Below are positions 39,773-47,943 of a stretch of DNA of 64,000 bases, piece by piece. This DNA comes from Streptomyces sp. NBC_00554. Lineage in GTDB: Bacteria > Actinomycetota > Actinomycetes > Streptomycetales > Streptomycetaceae. The notes under the pieces were generated by a model. That model worked only from the letters and a program-made list of their open reading frames with translations. It made no database searches and was not told where the DNA came from. A program made the translations under genes and the position numbers. The stretch covers positions 2,170,001 through 2,234,000 of the forward strand of contig NZ_CP107799.1 of NCBI RefSeq assembly GCF_041431135.1, given 5' to 3'. The stretch's first letter is position 1; the number at the start of each line of letters is the position of its first letter.

Positions 39773-41447
39773 ACCGGAACCGCGCGGGCGGCCCCGAGGC
39801 CCAGGTCACGCACACCTCGTACGCCCCCTCCACCTCTACGGACACCAGCTCCGTGAGGGGCGGGGGGTCCGGTTCGCCGGTGAGGCGGGCGAGGGAGACG
39901 AGCAAGGTGGCCACGGAGTCGGTCGTGGACAAGGGGCCGTGCACGGAGGTGATTTCGGCGTGCAGGCCGTCGCCGGGCGCCCATCCTGTGATGCGTACCG
40001 GCGTCCCGGGCGCCGCCCCCACCACCAGATAGGCCCGCACCTCCACCGCGCCCCGGGCGACCACAAGGCTGGTGACCCGGATCCCCTCCGTCACCGTGTG
40101 GCGGGACGCCGCCCAGCCCTCCCCCGTGCCCAGCGGCTCGATGTCCGTACGGCTCGCGTCGCCGCCGACGATCACGCTGTTGTCGTACGACGGCGAGGGC
40201 TCCGTCGCCGTCGAGTAGGCGAGCCGGGTGTAGTACGGGTCGTAGCGGACGTCCTCGCTGCCGTGGTTGTGGAGGCGGACCAGGCCGTCCGAAGTGGTCG
40301 ACTGGAGGAGCCAGTTGGGCGGGGCGACCGGGGTGACGGCGTCGGCGCGGTCGGTGGGGCCGGGTTCCTCCCGCGCCGTCCATACCTCGTGGTCCGGCGG
40401 GAGGAGAAGACCGAGGAAGCCCTTGCTCGCCCAGTACGGGGAGGCGGGGCCCGAATAGGCTTGCAGGAGTGCCTCGTTGGGGCCGTGCCAGCCGAGGGTG
40501 AGGAGGCCCCGGTCGTCCACGGCGCCGCGGTCGAGGAAGTGGCGCAGGGCGCCGGAGGCCAGGCGTCGGGTCTCGCCCGAGGAGAGCGGCGTACGGCCCG
40601 TGAGGGCGCCGAGCCACAGGGGTGCGGTGGTCGCGAAGCGGTAGGTGAGGGAGCGGCCCTGGTGCATCGGGGCACCGTCGGCCCCGAACAGGCGGGCGTA
40701 GTCCTCCAGATGGCGGGACAGCCTGCCGCCGTACAGGTCAAGGAGGCGGGAGTCGTCGCCCAGCCACGCGTGCAGCACCGGATAGAGGTGCATCGCCCAG
40801 CCGTTGTAGTAGTCGAACTTGCGGCCGTCGCCGTCGGTGTACCAGCCGTTGCCGACGTACCACTGCTCGATACGGTCCAGGCCGCGGTCGATCGCGGCGC
40901 GCAAGGCGTCCGGCTCGTAGCCGATCTCCTGGAGGAAGCCGCCGACCGTGACCGGGAACAACTCCCAGTTGCAGGGCCAGGGTTCGGCCGTCAGGGCGTC
41001 GCCGAGCCAGGCTGCGGCCCGCTGCCGTACGCCGTCGTCGAGGCGGTCCCACAACAGCGGCCGGGTCAGGCGCAGTGCGAGGGCGATCGACGCGGCCTCG
41101 ACGAGGGGCTGACCGCGGTCCTCAATTCGGGGCCAGATTCCGGAGGTTCCGGCGGCGAGGCCGTCCGCGTACCGCTCCAGGGCCTTCTCGTCCTGACGGA
41201 AGGCGGCGAGGAGGAGTGTGCGCGCGTAGCCCTCCAGGCCGTCGGAGAGCCGGCCCGAGGCGCTCGTGTGCTCTCCGGGGAGGTGGTACAGGGCGCCGCC
41301 CTCGGTGGCGTACGGCTCGACCGCGGCGAGGAGGGAATCGGCTGCCGCCTCCCAGTGGGCGCGCGTGTAGCCGGTGTACGGGCTGAGGATGCGGTCCTCA
41401 GGAACCTCAGAAACCTCAGGCACCTGAGGTTGCAGGTGGGCTGGCAT
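39717..41447 (-). CDS. DUF2264 protein, putative glycoside hydrolase family 154
   Basis: 576 aa matching DUF2264 across its length: YTGYTRAHWEAAADSLL, EPWPCNWELFPVTVGGFLQE, YVGNGWYTDGDGRKFDYYNG and QGRSLTYRFATTAPLWLGAL in an (alpha/alpha) barrel, then a C-terminal beta domain. DUF2264 proteins have been placed in GH154 (beta-glucuronidase activity reported) and often sit with rhamnogalacturonan genes, as here. No signal peptide, so it acts in the cytoplasm. ATG 41447 has GGGAG 9 nt upstream. It follows the acetylesterase gene on the same strand by 87 bp. Confidence 0.82.
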   Translation of the reverse strand: MPAHLQPQVPEVSEVPEDRILSPYTGYTRAHWEAAADSLLAAVEPYATEGGALYHLPGEHTSASGRLSDGLEGYARTLLLAAFRQDEKALERYADGLAAGTSGIWPRIEDRGQPLVEAASIALALRLTRPLLWDRLDDGVRQRAAAWLGDALTAEPWPCNWELFPVTVGGFLQEIGYEPDALRAAIDRGLDRIEQWYVGNGWYTDGDGRKFDYYNGWAMHLYPVLHAWLGDDSRLLDLYGGRLSRHLEDYARLFGADGAPMHQGRSLTYRFATTAPLWLGALTGRTPLSSGETRRLASGALRHFLDRGAVDDRGLLTLGWHGPNEALLQAYSGPASPYWASKGFLGLLLPPDHEVWTAREEPGPTDRADAVTPVAPPNWLLQSTTSDGLVRLHNHGSEDVRYDPYYTRLAYSTATEPSPSYDNSVIVGGDASRTDIEPLGTGEGWAASRHTVTEGIRVTSLVVARGAVEVRAYLVVGAAPGTPVRITGWAPGDGLHAEITSVHGPLSTTDSVATLLVSLARLTGEPDPPPLTELVSVEVEGAYEVCVTWASGPPARFRFRASDGRSAESSWSVTPL

Positions 41448-41534
41448 CGGGCGGGACTCCCTCACGAGACGGGCCGGTCGCGGGAAAGCGGGATACCTGG
41501 GACGCCCCGGTTCCGGACGGGACGCCCCAGGAGC

Positions 41535-42584
41535 TCATCCCACCCTCACGAGGCCTTCCGGTACTAGTCGTTGGGTGACGAGTTCGTCGCGGACCAGGCC
41601 CGCGTAGACCGTCGCGCCGTGCGCGGAGGTGTGCGTGTTGTCGCGCTTCTCGTTGTAGAGGTAGAGCGCCTTGGAGCCCTCGACACCCAGGGATTCGACG
41701 AGGGCCTTGGTCTTGGCCGTGAGGTCGATGAGCGGGACGTTCTCGGCGGCGGCGACGGAGCGGGTGACGGCGGGGTGGTCGACGCCGAGGCCGTTCACCA
41801 GCAGCGCGGTGCCGTTGTTGAGGGTGCCGTCCGAGTTGAACCAGCGGCGGACGATCGGGGTGACGAGGACCGGTTCGCCGCCGCGAGCGCGGACGCCCGC
41901 GACGAGGGTTTCGAGGTTCGCGCGGTACGTCGCCTCGTCGGTCGTCTTGTCGTTGTGGGCCAGCTGGATGAGGACCAGGTCGTGCCGGTGGATCAGCGGC
42001 TGGACGGTCGGGAAGAGCGCCGGGGTGGCGAGGTAGGTGACCGTACTCTCCCCGGAATCAGCGTAGTTGGCGACCGAGACGCCCTTGCGGAGGTACTGCG
42101 GCAGCTGCTGTCCCCAGCCCGAGTAGGGGTCGCCGGGCTGGTCGCAGACCGTCGAGTCGCCGACCAGGAAGATCTGCCGGGTGTGGGGTCGGGCGGGGGT
42201 CACGCGGATGTCGGCCAGGGCGGGCGCCGAACCGCCGAGCACCAGGTCGAGGCCGGGGGTGCCCTCGGGGCCCGTCGGCTCGCCCTCGGGGGTGCGGACG
42301 TTCACGGTGAAGCTGCGGGCCACGGGCCGGCCGGCCTCGGTGGCGGTCTCCGGGAGCAGGGAGCGGCGCGTCTCACCGCTGACGCTCGTACTGGCGGCGG
42401 CCTCCCCGCCGAGGACCACGCGGACGTCGTACGTGCCGGGCTCGACGTCGAAGTGGCAGGCGGTCACGGTGCAGTTGTCCAGGCCGAGGGAGGGTCCTCC
42501 CTCACGCGCCTGCGCCGGCGTGACCACCGACAGCGCGGTGGCGGCCGTCACCGCCGCCAGTACGGCGATGTTGAAACGTCTCAT
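41535..42584 (-). CDS. Secreted rhamnogalacturonan acetylesterase (SGNH, CE12-like)
   Basis: 349 aa. Signal peptide MRRFNIAVLAAVTAATALSV ending near AQA-RE. A beta-sandwich domain of about 120 residues precedes the SGNH hydrolase: nucleophile Ser in IFLVGDSTVCD, Gly in NYADSGEST, Asn in LIQLAHNDKT and Asp/His in NTHTSAHGA. It removes acetyl groups from rhamnogalacturonan I so that lyases can act. ATG 42584 has GGAGGAG upstream. Divergent from the PL4 lyase; the 190-bp gap has several palindromes. Confidence 0.9.
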   Translation of the reverse strand: MRRFNIAVLAAVTAATALSVVTPAQAREGGPSLGLDNCTVTACHFDVEPGTYDVRVVLGGEAAASTSVSGETRRSLLPETATEAGRPVARSFTVNVRTPEGEPTGPEGTPGLDLVLGGSAPALADIRVTPARPHTRQIFLVGDSTVCDQPGDPYSGWGQQLPQYLRKGVSVANYADSGESTVTYLATPALFPTVQPLIHRHDLVLIQLAHNDKTTDEATYRANLETLVAGVRARGGEPVLVTPIVRRWFNSDGTLNNGTALLVNGLGVDHPAVTRSVAAAENVPLIDLTAKTKALVESLGVEGSKALYLYNEKRDNTHTSAHGATVYAGLVRDELVTQRLVPEGLVRVG

Positions 42585-42640
42585 TGCGGCTCCTCCAACA
42601 GGACGACAAGACCTGGCGGCTGGACCGTACCGCGCCGGGC

Positions 42641-42650
42641 AAGCGCTTTC
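42641..42650. promoter_or_regulatory. LacI-type half-palindrome (GAAAGCGCTT)
   Basis: AAGCGCTTTC, read GAAAGCGCTT on the minus strand, matches the centre of many LacI-family operators. It lies 57 bp upstream of the acetylesterase start. Confidence 0.35.
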
Positions 42651-42692
42651 TAGTGCGCGGCTCGATTTCACATGACTGCCAACTCCGTGCCA

Positions 42693-42708
42693 GCGAAAGC
42701 CCTTTCGC
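42693..42708. promoter_or_regulatory. Candidate LacI-type operator in the pectin-gene divergent promoter
   Basis: GCGAAAGCCCTTTCGC is a palindrome apart from its central pair. It is placed between the acetylesterase and the PL4 lyase, 67 bp from the lyase start, so one regulator could control both. Confidence 0.5.
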
Positions 42709-42721
42709 GAAATCGATTCAA

Positions 42722-42736
42722 CTGGCACTCTGCCAG
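42722..42736. promoter_or_regulatory. Inverted repeat CTGGCA-3-TGCCAG before the PL4 lyase
   Basis: Perfect 6-bp arms with CTC between, ending 38 bp before the lyase start. Two more TGCCA words lie 30-50 bp upstream. A second regulator site is possible. Confidence 0.35.
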
Positions 42737-42774
42737 GCACCCGCACCCCCACACCTCCCGAAGGAGGCACCCCC

Positions 42775-44439
42775 ATGTCCGGATCCGCTCGCAGACCGGT
42801 CCGCCGCCGCACCTTCGTTCTCGGCAGCGCGGCCACCGCTGCCGGCGTGGCCCTCACCGGCACCGCGCAGGCCGCGAGCTTCGGCTACACGGACGACGGC
42901 TCGAACTACGTCATCGACACCGGCGCCAACCTCGTCTTCAAGGTCAGCAAGACCAACGGCGACCTGACCTCGCTGGTCTACCGCGGCACCGAGTACCAGG
43001 GGTACGACGGCAAGAACTCGCACGTCGAGTCGGGCCTCGGCACCTCCACCGTGACGATCACGCAGTCCGGTTCGACGATCCTCGTCTCCGTCACGTACGG
43101 CACGCTGAAGCACTACTACGCGGCCCGCAGCGGCGAGAACAACGTCTACGTGTGGACCAACAAGGCCGACACCTCGGTCTCGGCGACCCGCTACATCGTG
43201 CGGGTCAAGGCGGGCCTGTTCCTCAACGACGAGCCCGATTCCTACACTTACGCGCCCACCACCATCGAGGCGGCGGACGTGTTCGCCAAGTCCGACGGCC
43301 AGACCCGCTCGAAGCACTACTCGAAGCTCCGCGTCATCGACTACAACTACGTCGGCTGGACGACGGGAAGCGTCGGCCTGTACGTCGTCCGCTCCAACCA
43401 TGAGAAGGCCTCCGGCGGCCCGTTCTACCGCTCCCTGCTGCGGCACCAGAGCGCGGCCGGCGGCGGTCTGTACGAGATCCTGTACTACGGCGAGAACCAG
43501 ACAGAGGCGCAGCGCTTCGGCCTCCAGGGCCCGTACGTCATCGCCTTCACGGACGGCGGTACGCCCTCGTCGGCACTGTTCCCGGGAACCCTCACCACCT
43601 CCTGGGCGGACTCGCTCGGCATCGCCGGGTACGTCGCCGCCGGCGGCCGGGGCCGGGTGGCGGGCGTCGGTATCTCGGGGCGCGACACGGCGTACGCGTA
43701 TACGGTCGGACTCGCCAACTCCGTTGCCCAGTACTGGGGTTCGGCGCGGACGTCCGACGGATACTTCTCGGTCTCCGGGGTCCTGCCGGGGACGTACACA
43801 CTGACCGTCTTCAAAGGTGAACTCGCCGTCTACACCACCTCGGTGACGGTGACGGCGGGCGCGACGACCACCCTCAACACGATCGCGATCCCCTCCTCGA
43901 ACGACCCCGCCAACGCGAGCGCGATCTGGCGGATCGGCACCTGGGACGGCACACCGAGCGGGTTCAAGAACGCGGCGCTGATGACGTACGCGCATCCGTC
44001 CGACCCCCGGGCCGCCGCCTGGACCGGCAACGTGGTGATCGGCAGCGGCAGCGAGACCGCGTCCTTCCCGGCGTACATCTGGCAGGGCGTCAACAGCGGT
44101 CTGCTGGTGTACTTCAAGCTGACCGCCGCGCAGGCCGCCGCCGCCCACACGCTGCGGATCGGGGTGACGACGGCTTACGCGAACGGGCGACCGCGCGTCA
44201 CGGTCAACAGCTGGGTGTCGGCCATCCCCTCACCGCCCACCCAGCCGAGCACCCGTTCCCTGACGGTCGGTTCGTACCGGGGCAACAACTACACGTTCAC
44301 CTACAGCGTTCCGGCCAGTGCGTGGCTCACGGACACCAGCCAGTACAACGTGCTGAAGATCGACGTGGTGAGCGGTTCGGGAACGACGGCCTATCTCAGC
44401 GCGGGGACCTCCTTCGACGCCCTCGACCTGTTGACCTGA
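42775..44439 (+). CDS. Secreted rhamnogalacturonan lyase, polysaccharide lyase family 4
   Basis: 554 aa. Tat signal (RRPVRRRTFVLGSAATAAG). The domain order is PL4: N-terminal catalytic beta-sandwich (LVFKVSKTNGDLTSLVYRGT, GLYVVRSNHEKASGGPFYRS, LRHQSAAGGGLYEILYYGEN), a fibronectin-like middle domain (VSGVLPGTYTLTVFKGELAV) and a C-terminal carbohydrate-binding-like domain (WRIGTWDGTPSGFKNAAL onward). It cuts rhamnogalacturonan I by beta-elimination outside the cell. GAAGGAGG lies upstream of ATG 42775. Its end is 7 bp from the convergent GH43 gene. Confidence 0.93.
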   Translation: MSGSARRPVRRRTFVLGSAATAAGVALTGTAQAASFGYTDDGSNYVIDTGANLVFKVSKTNGDLTSLVYRGTEYQGYDGKNSHVESGLGTSTVTITQSGSTILVSVTYGTLKHYYAARSGENNVYVWTNKADTSVSATRYIVRVKAGLFLNDEPDSYTYAPTTIEAADVFAKSDGQTRSKHYSKLRVIDYNYVGWTTGSVGLYVVRSNHEKASGGPFYRSLLRHQSAAGGGLYEILYYGENQTEAQRFGLQGPYVIAFTDGGTPSSALFPGTLTTSWADSLGIAGYVAAGGRGRVAGVGISGRDTAYAYTVGLANSVAQYWGSARTSDGYFSVSGVLPGTYTLTVFKGELAVYTTSVTVTAGATTTLNTIAIPSSNDPANASAIWRIGTWDGTPSGFKNAALMTYAHPSDPRAAAWTGNVVIGSGSETASFPAYIWQGVNSGLLVYFKLTAAQAAAAHTLRIGVTTAYANGRPRVTVNSWVSAIPSPPTQPSTRSLTVGSYRGNNYTFTYSVPASAWLTDTSQYNVLKIDVVSGSGTTAYLSAGTSFDALDLLT

Positions 44440-44446
44440 TTCTCAG

Positions 44447-45856
44447 TCAGGTTCCGCGCGTCCACTGCTGGTTGGTTCCTCCGGTGCAGGTGTACGTGAT
44501 CAGCGCGGCGGAGTTGGCGGTGGACGCGCCGTTCACGTCCAGGCACTCGCCGCTCGCGCGGGACTTGAGGGTGGAGTAGCCGCCCGAGGCGGTGACCGTC
44601 CACTGCTGGGTGGTGGCGCCGGTGCAGTTCTCCTGGGTGACGTTGGTGGCGCCCTCGGTCAGGCACAGGGAGCTGCCCCGGCCCATCAGCTGGTAGTAGC
44701 CGCTGCCGAGGGACTTGAACCAGAACTTCTGGTTGTTGCCGCCGTTGCAGTCGTACTGCTTGATCTGGGCGCCCTGCCACAGCGACTGGCTTGTCACGTC
44801 GGCGCACTTGGCGGAGTGCCGGGCGATCAGCGTCTCGTACGTGGCGCTCGTCCCGCTGACCGTCCCGGCGGTCGTGTCGACGGTGACCTCGGGCGACCAG
44901 GTCATGGACATCGTGGTGGACGTCGGGAAGGTCAACGGCAGCCATACGTAACGGGAGTCGTTGACGGTGCCGCCGAAGGCGTTGCCCCAGCGGTCGCCCA
45001 TGTAGAGGTACGAGGTGCCCGAAGTGCCCTGCACGGGAAGGACGTACGCGGTCTGCGAGCCGTATGTCGTCGAGTCGCCGACGTTCGTCATGGCGGTCCA
45101 CGGGCCTGTGATGCTCGTGGCCGTCGCGTACTGCTGCTGGTTGGGGCTCCAGCCCGTGGCGCCCGAAGTCAGCATGAAGTAGACGCCGTTGCGCTTGAAG
45201 AGGGCCGGGGCCTCGCGGTGGCCGTTGTGCCAGGGGTCGGCGACCAGGGCGGCGATGCCGGTGTAGTCGGCGGTGAGCCGGTAGATCTGGAGGTCGTAGT
45301 TCTCGCGGGCGGCGGAGATCATGTAGCCGGTGCCGTCCGTGTCGACGAAGACCGTGATGTCGCGGGACATGTGGGTGTCGAGCGGGCGGAAGCTGCCCTG
45401 CCAGGTGTAGTTGCCGTCCACGGTGTCCGACACGGCGACGGCGGCGCGCGCCTCGCTGTAGTCCGTGCCGTTCTCCTTGTGCATCCACATCACGAACTTG
45501 CCGGTGGACGCGTTGTACATGACCTTCGGACGTTCGATGTTGGCGCTCGTCAGCTCGCTTGCGCTGGACTGGGTCAGGACGTGGTTGCGGAACTCCCAGT
45601 TCTTCAGGTCGGTGGAGCGGTAGGCGTCCACGTACTGGAAGGTGTTGTCGGCGTTGCGGTGCTCGCCGAACCAGTAGTAGTAGCTGCCGACCTTGATGAC
45701 TCCGCCGCCGTGGGCGTGCAGGGCGTTGCCCGAAGTGTCCGTGAACTGGGTGCCGTTGGTGATGGTCTGGGGTGCCGCTGCGGCCGGTCCGGCGGTCGCG
45801 AGGGCCGCGGCGACCGCGAGACAGAGGGCGACGAGGACCGCGTACACACGTCTCAT
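44447..45856 (-). CDS. Secreted GH43 enzyme (exo-beta-1,3-galactanase-like) with CBM13
   Basis: 469 aa. Signal peptide MRRVYAVLVALCLAVAAALA ending near AAA-AP. The five-bladed GH43 domain has HAHGGGVIKVGSYYYWFGEH, IERPKVMYNASTGKFVMWMH, MSRDITVFVDTDGTGYMISA and GHREAPALFKRNGVYFMLTS, closest by pattern to the galactan-active GH43_24 group. A ricin-type CBM13 with QxW motifs (NNQKFWF, TTQQWTV, TNQQWTR) closes the protein. It probably trims galactose from arabinogalactan side chains outside the cell. ATG 45856 has AAGGAG upstream. Two palindromic sites lie upstream. Confidence 0.9.
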   Translation of the reverse strand: MRRVYAVLVALCLAVAAALATAGPAAAAPQTITNGTQFTDTSGNALHAHGGGVIKVGSYYYWFGEHRNADNTFQYVDAYRSTDLKNWEFRNHVLTQSSASELTSANIERPKVMYNASTGKFVMWMHKENGTDYSEARAAVAVSDTVDGNYTWQGSFRPLDTHMSRDITVFVDTDGTGYMISAARENYDLQIYRLTADYTGIAALVADPWHNGHREAPALFKRNGVYFMLTSGATGWSPNQQQYATATSITGPWTAMTNVGDSTTYGSQTAYVLPVQGTSGTSYLYMGDRWGNAFGGTVNDSRYVWLPLTFPTSTTMSMTWSPEVTVDTTAGTVSGTSATYETLIARHSAKCADVTSQSLWQGAQIKQYDCNGGNNQKFWFKSLGSGYYQLMGRGSSLCLTEGATNVTQENCTGATTQQWTVTASGGYSTLKSRASGECLDVNGASTANSAALITYTCTGGTNQQWTRGT

Positions 45857-45912
45857 TTCACACACACTCCTTGAGGGGGGCGGGCGGCTCATGCGATGAC
45901 CGCTCGCCCGAT

Positions 45913-45930
45913 CGTTCGAAGTATCGAACG
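45913..45930. promoter_or_regulatory. Inverted repeat CGTTCGA-4-TCGAACG before GH43
   Basis: Perfect 7-bp arms around AGTA, 57 bp upstream of the GH43 start. It is a likely operator; the regulator is unknown. Confidence 0.5.
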
Positions 45931-45964
45931 GAATCTGTGATTACGAACGTGCGGCCGCCGAAAA

Positions 45965-45977
45965 GGTAAGCGGTTGC
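45965..45977. promoter_or_regulatory. Candidate LacI-type operator (second GGTAAGCGGTTGC)
   Basis: Identical 13-mer to 4836-4848, 109 bp upstream of the GH43 start; it continues as CCAT, as does the site before the LacI gene at 56945-56957. This suggests shared control of the three genes. Confidence 0.4.
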
Positions 45978-46130
45978 CATGGCGGGGTCAACGGGTCTGA
46001 CGGGACGGGTCCGCGCGCCCGTGAGCGATCCTCGTCCGGAGCGTCGGCGGCGTGGCCTGTTCCGGGATGCCCTCGTCGGGGGTGACATACCTACGCTGTC
46101 AGCAGGTGGCGGACGAGGGGCGGATGCCAT

Positions 46131-46910
46131 ATGACCGGAGAATCGTGCGCGGGATGCGCCGGGACGATGCGGGCGCTACGGCAGCAGTTACAGCAAGCCG
46201 CGGAAGACCGATCCATGGCGGGGATCGGTCTGTCGCGGACGGACGGCGCGCGGTCCGCGGATGGATCGCCCGGGGACGCGGACGAACTGACGGACCAGGT
46301 GGCCTTCTTCGAGCAGCAGGTCGCCGAGCGTGAACGCGAGCTCGGGCCCGAGCACCCCGACACCCTGGGCTCCCGCAACAATCTCGGGGGCGCCTGTCAG
46401 CAGGCGGGACTCCTCGACCGGGCCGTGCCGTTGTTCGAGCGGAACCTCGCCGACACCGAACGCGTCCTGGGACCCGACCATCCCGACACCCTCGCCGGTC
46501 ACAACAACCTCGCGGGCGCGTACGAGGCGGCAGGCGACCCGGCCCGCGCGATCCCGATCTACCTGCGCGCCCTGGCCGGCCGCGAGCGGGTCCTCGGACC
46601 CGAGGACCTGCGCACCCTGGTGTGCCGGGACAATCTCGCCCGCGCCCACGAGCTGACGGGGAACCCGGCCCGCGCGGTCCCCCTCCACGAGCGCACCCTC
46701 ACCGACCGCGAACGTGCCCTGGGCCCCGGCCATCCCGACACCCTGCTCTCCCTCAGCAATCTCGCCTACGCCCACCACCGGGCCCAAGACCGGGAGCGGA
46801 GCGCGGAGTTGTTCGCGCAGGCGCTGAGCGCCGGCCAACTTCACCTCGGGCCCGAGCACCCCGCGGCACGGCACGTTCAGGAACTGCTGAGCCATGTACG
46901 GGGCGGCTGA
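46131..46910 (+). CDS. Tetratricopeptide (kinesin-light-chain-like) repeat protein (TTA codon)
   Basis: 259 aa. After a Cys-containing start (ESCAGCAG) it has four 42-residue TPR units, each opened by a LGPEHPDTL-type motif (LGPEHPDTLGSRNNL, LGPDHPDTLAGHNNL, LGPEDLRTLVCRDNL, LGPGHPDTLLSLSNL). This repeat type usually forms the sensor arm of STAND or AAA regulators; here it stands alone, with no ATPase domain. Codon 20 is TTA (46188-46190), so bldA control is likely. It may be a protein-interaction scaffold. Confidence 0.82.
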   Translation: MTGESCAGCAGTMRALRQQLQQAAEDRSMAGIGLSRTDGARSADGSPGDADELTDQVAFFEQQVAERERELGPEHPDTLGSRNNLGGACQQAGLLDRAVPLFERNLADTERVLGPDHPDTLAGHNNLAGAYEAAGDPARAIPIYLRALAGRERVLGPEDLRTLVCRDNLARAHELTGNPARAVPLHERTLTDRERALGPGHPDTLLSLSNLAYAHHRAQDRERSAELFAQALSAGQLHLGPEHPAARHVQELLSHVRGG

Positions 46911-46911
46911 T

Positions 46912-46932
46912 CCGCCGCTCTCGACCCGGCGG
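46912..46932. terminator. Hairpin between convergent TPR and RidA genes
   Basis: CCGCCG (46912-46917) pairs with CGGCGG (46927-46932) around 9 nt; an outer ATCCGCC/GGCGGAT pair flanks it unevenly. A modest shared terminator. Confidence 0.4.
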
Positions 46933-46948
46933 CGGGGCGGGCGGATGT

Positions 46949-47356
46949 TCAGTCGAGGATCGCGGTGACCTCGATCTCGACCAGGTGGTCAGGGATGTCC
47001 AGTGTCGCCACGCCGATGAGCGAGCCCGGCGACTTCGGTGTGACCCCCAGCTTCGCGGCCGCGCGCGAGACGCCCTCCAGGAAGAGGGGCATCTTGTCGG
47101 CGGTCCAGTCGACGACGTAGACGGTCAGTTTCACCACATCGTCGAAGGAGGCGCCGACCGCGGCCAGGGCGGTGCCGGCGTTGAGGTAACTCCGTTCGAC
47201 CTGTGCGGCGAGGTCGCCTTCGCCGATCGTGACCCCGTCGGCGTCCCATGAGACCTGCCCGGCAATGAAGATCATCTTTGTCCCGGTCGCGATCGACACC
47301 TGACTCATGACATCGACTACCGGAAGTCCGTCGGGGTTCACCAGGGTGATGGCCAT
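46949..47356 (-). CDS. RidA/YjgF-family protein lacking the usual arginine
   Basis: 135 aa, full length for the family: IFIAGQVSWDADG, DLAAQVERSYLNAGTALAAV, DDVVKLTVYVVDW and HLVEIEVTAIL. RidA proper hydrolyses reactive imines with an Arg before the VGVA strand; here that stretch reads SPGSLIGVATL, with no Arg. It therefore fits the Rid subgroups without deaminase activity, whose role is unclear. ATG 47356 has GAGGAGG upstream. It is divergent from the HxlR regulator (127-bp gap) and is the probable target. Confidence 0.88.
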   Translation of the reverse strand: MAITLVNPDGLPVVDVMSQVSIATGTKMIFIAGQVSWDADGVTIGEGDLAAQVERSYLNAGTALAAVGASFDDVVKLTVYVVDWTADKMPLFLEGVSRAAAKLGVTPKSPGSLIGVATLDIPDHLVEIEVTAILD

Positions 47357-47483
47357 ATCGCCTGCCTCCTCATTGCGTGAGCCCGGTCGTGCCAGGACTC
47401 GTGCTCTCTTGTGGATACTCAGGAACCGTAGGAGAGTGTGCTCTGACATGGAAGAACGCACTTTTCAGTGACTGGGGAACCTC

Positions 47484-47864
47484 ATGGTGACCAAGCAGCT
47501 CAGCGGCTCGCGCGACGAGGCGGACCTGAGGCGAGCGGACTCTCTGGCGCGGGAGATCTTCTCCGATGTCGCCAACAAGTGGGCGTTGCTGATCATCGAG
47601 GCGCTGGGCGAGCGCACCCTGCGCTTCAGCGAGCTGCGGAACGAGGTGGAGGGCATCAGCCACAAGATGCTCACCCAGAACCTGCGCATGCTGGAGCGCT
47701 ACGGCCTGGTCGACCGGTGCGTGCACCCCACCGTGCCGCCGCGGGTCGAGTACACCCTCACCGAGCCGGGCCGGGGCCTGCGAGCGACGGTCGACGCAAT
47801 GTGCGGCTGGACCCACCAGTACCTCGGCCACATCGAGGCATCCCGCCGCCGCTTCGACGCCTGA
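47484..47864 (+). CDS. HxlR-family winged-helix regulator
   Basis: 126 aa. Family pattern IFSDVANKWALLIIEALGE, RFSELRNEVEGISHKMLTQN, LRMLERYGLVDRCVHPTVPP and RVEYTLTEPGRGL. HxlR regulators respond to redox or small electrophiles; no conserved N-terminal Cys is seen in this one, so the signal is open. ATG 47484 is preceded by GGGGAAC. It is divergent from the RidA gene and likely controls it. Confidence 0.9.
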   Translation: MVTKQLSGSRDEADLRRADSLAREIFSDVANKWALLIIEALGERTLRFSELRNEVEGISHKMLTQNLRMLERYGLVDRCVHPTVPPRVEYTLTEPGRGLRATVDAMCGWTHQYLGHIEASRRRFDA

Positions 47865-47871
47865 CGGGCGC

Positions 47872-47925
47872 AGCGGCCGAGCTTCCCGCTCCGGAAGTGG
47901 AGCGGCCGAGCTTCCCGCTCCGGAA
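47872..47925 (+). repeat. 25-bp direct duplication before the PIG-L gene
   Basis: A unit starting AGCGGCCGAGCTTCCC occurs at 47872-47896 and 47901-47925 (29-bp period), between the HxlR stop and the PIG-L start. Likely a recent tandem duplication. Confidence 0.8.
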
Positions 47926-47943
47926 TCCGGAAGGGTGACGTCC

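Noticed and set aside
41398..41447. CCTGAGG/CCTCAGG palindrome near the start of DUF2264 as an operator
   Set aside because: It lies inside the coding sequence and is explained by repeated Pro-Glu-Val codons.
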